64,000 bases of DNA from NCBI GenBank assembly GCA_902781705.1, contig CACZKE010000003.1:1-64000 (forward strand). The letters are read 5' to 3'. This DNA is from an uncultured Bacteroidia bacterium (GTDB lineage: Bacteria; Bacteroidota; Bacteroidia; Bacteroidales; UBA932). Within the stretch, counting starts at the first letter, position 1, and each line of letters starts with the position of its first letter. The notes beneath the pieces were generated by a model. The model ran no database searches, was not told the DNA's origin, and was given only the letters and a program-made list of their open reading frames with translations. Below, in pieces: positions 62,652 to 64,000 of this stretch. The translations under genes and the position numbers were made by a program.

Positions 62652-64000
62652 ATGAAAGCTATAAAATTTACTGCATTAGGTATTCTGGCTGCATCCTCCA
62701 TGCTGTTCACGGCATGTTTCGACCTTGAGGAGCAGGCTTTCTCCGAGATCATCACCGAGAATATCGAATTCGGTGACAATGAACTCGCCTCCATGGTTTC
62801 CAGCGGCTACGGCAACCTCTCCTATATCCTGGGTTGGCAGGGACTGTTCGACTCCCAGGAGGAAGCCGCGGACGTGATCATCACCCCTACCCGCCCGAAC
62901 GGTTGGGACGACGGCGGCACCTACAAGCGTATGCACCGTCATACCTGGTCCAATGAGGAATGGCAGCCCGCCAACACGTATGAGACCGCCTTCGAGGCGA
63001 TCAACTTCTGCAACCGGATCCTCACCCAGATCGAAGCCGGCGACATCCCGGTGGCCGAGGATACCCGTGCCCGGTACGTCCCGGAACTCCGCGCCCTCCG
63101 CGCCCTGTGGTATTCCCTGCTGCTGGACCAGCACGGCAATGTCCCTATCGTGACCAAGTTTTCCACGGAAGTGCCTACGCAGAGCACCCGCAAGGAAGTG
63201 TATGAGTTTGTCGTGAAGGAACTGACCGAGGTTCTGGATGCCGGCACCGTCACCAAGGAGAAGACCTACAGCACCCTCAATCACTGGAGCATCGAGATGC
63301 TGCTGATGCGTGTGTACCTCAACGCGGAAGTGTACGCCGGCGTCAAGGCCTATGACAAGGCCCTCAAACTGGCGGAGGACATCATCGAAAACAGCCCGTA
63401 CAGCCTCTCCGCCACCTATGCCGAGAACTTCGCCGTGGATCTGGGTCCCAGCAACACCGAAGTCATCTTCGCCGTCGTGTACGATGAACTTCAGGGCGTC
63501 ATCCACTCCCAGTGCCGCAAATGGTATCCTCCGGTGTCCAAGAATTACTTCGGCTGGGGCTTCCAGTGCTGGGGCGGCAACTGCTGCAACCCGCAGTTCT
63601 ACAATTCCTACCAGGAGGGTGACAAGCGCCGGGACGACACGTGGTTCCATGGCCCGATGGTCGCCGCCGACGGAAAACTGGTCTGGACCTGCCTGAATTA
63701 CCTTCCTTCCGTCTCCTGCAACCCGGCCGACAGCGGTGCGGGTGAAGGCCAGGACTGCACCAGCATCGACTTCGGTCTCCGTCAGAAGAAGTACGAGCCG
63801 GATGTGAACGGTATCTACTATTGGGATAACGACTTCCCGTACTTCCGTCTCGCCGAGGCCTACTACACGGCCGCCGAGTGCATCCTGCGCGGAGAAACCG
63901 GCAAGAAGAGCGCCGCCGAATACGTGAACGCCGTCCGCAGCCGTTCCGTCAGCACGCCCATCACGGACGCCGAACTCCGGGCCGACACCAAGATGGTCTA
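62652..64000 (+). CDS. SusD/RagB-family lipoprotein, cut by the window end
   Basis: Open from the ATG at 62652 to the last base, about 449 residues seen. Lipoprotein signal (ASSMLFTAC). SusD features: YETAFEAINFCNRILTQIEA, YVPELRALRALWYSLLLDQHGNVPIV, MLLMRVYLNAEVYAG and FPYFRLAEAYYTAAECILRG. It pairs with the SusC just upstream. The C-terminal part lies beyond the window. Confidence 0.93.
   Translation, partial: MKAIKFTALGILAASSMLFTACFDLEEQAFSEIITENIEFGDNELASMVSSGYGNLSYILGWQGLFDSQEEAADVIITPTRPNGWDDGGTYKRMHRHTWSNEEWQPANTYETAFEAINFCNRILTQIEAGDIPVAEDTRARYVPELRALRALWYSLLLDQHGNVPIVTKFSTEVPTQSTRKEVYEFVVKELTEVLDAGTVTKEKTYSTLNHWSIEMLLMRVYLNAEVYAGVKAYDKALKLAEDIIENSPYSLSATYAENFAVDLGPSNTEVIFAVVYDELQGVIHSQCRKWYPPVSKNYFGWGFQCWGGNCCNPQFYNSYQEGDKRRDDTWFHGPMVAADGKLVWTCLNYLPSVSCNPADSGAGEGQDCTSIDFGLRQKKYEPDVNGIYYWDNDFPYFRLAEAYYTAAECILRGETGKKSAAEYVNAVRSRSVSTPITDAELRADTKMV

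Overview
The window is a GC-rich stretch (clearly above half G+C by eye) from a member of the order Bacteroidales. The evidence is three SusC/SusD pairs, many SpII lipoproteins, a SusC-type regulator with a periplasmic propeller fused to AraC, and repeated Bacteroidetes -7 boxes (TAnnTTTG). An uncultured gut or rumen lineage such as Candidatus Cryptobacteroides would fit, but the species cannot be fixed from the sequence alone.

Region 1 (1-9.3 kb) is accessory DNA. A tyrosine recombinase and an orphan type I specificity gene (hsdS) sit between short direct repeats, and the true 3' end of an hsdS gene is stranded on the far side of the recombinase. Two right-end-like segments of about 164 bp each end in the 3' part of a tRNA-Gly (2856-2877 and 9199-9220); the second is followed by what looks like the original tRNA terminator. 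The DNA between them carries an Omp85-like barrel, a membrane LytTR protein, a divergent AraC/aldo-keto reductase pair, a flavodoxin/ferredoxin protein and a SnoaL-like secreted protein.

Region 2 (9.7-32.6 kb) is a sialic acid / amino sugar locus. It has a ROK regulator, a SusC (frameshifted)/SusD/lipoprotein set, a secreted M64 peptidase, NanA-type lyase, GlcNAc 2-epimerase, kelch (NanM-like) epimerase, GH20 hexosaminidase, MFS transporter and a double-domain esterase. Four of these genes carry related palindromic inserts translated in the same frame. No sialidase is visible.

Region 3 (32.7-41 kb) is mostly housekeeping: a HigBA-like toxin-antitoxin pair, Xaa-Pro aminopeptidase, DUF456, pheS, a C69 dipeptidase and nagA.

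Region 4 (41-64 kb, running off the end) is a glycoprotein-directed polysaccharide utilization locus. It contains two GH127/DUF1680 proteins, a lipoprotein with a HELGH zincin-like domain, an M61 peptidase, two SusC/SusD pairs, and a GH27 alpha-galactosidase fused to a second copy of the HELGH domain. Its regulator looks like a hybrid two-component system that has lost the kinase ATPase and receiver domains and carries Glu at the phospho-His position. Four operons share a promoter layout of two TTGGACGATTTT-like half-sites exactly 21 bp apart, the second exactly 35 bp before the -7 box. I read this as one regulon. Beta-L-arabinofuranosidases, an alpha-galactosidase and several peptidases together suggest, as inference, hydroxyproline-rich plant glycoproteins such as extensins as the target.
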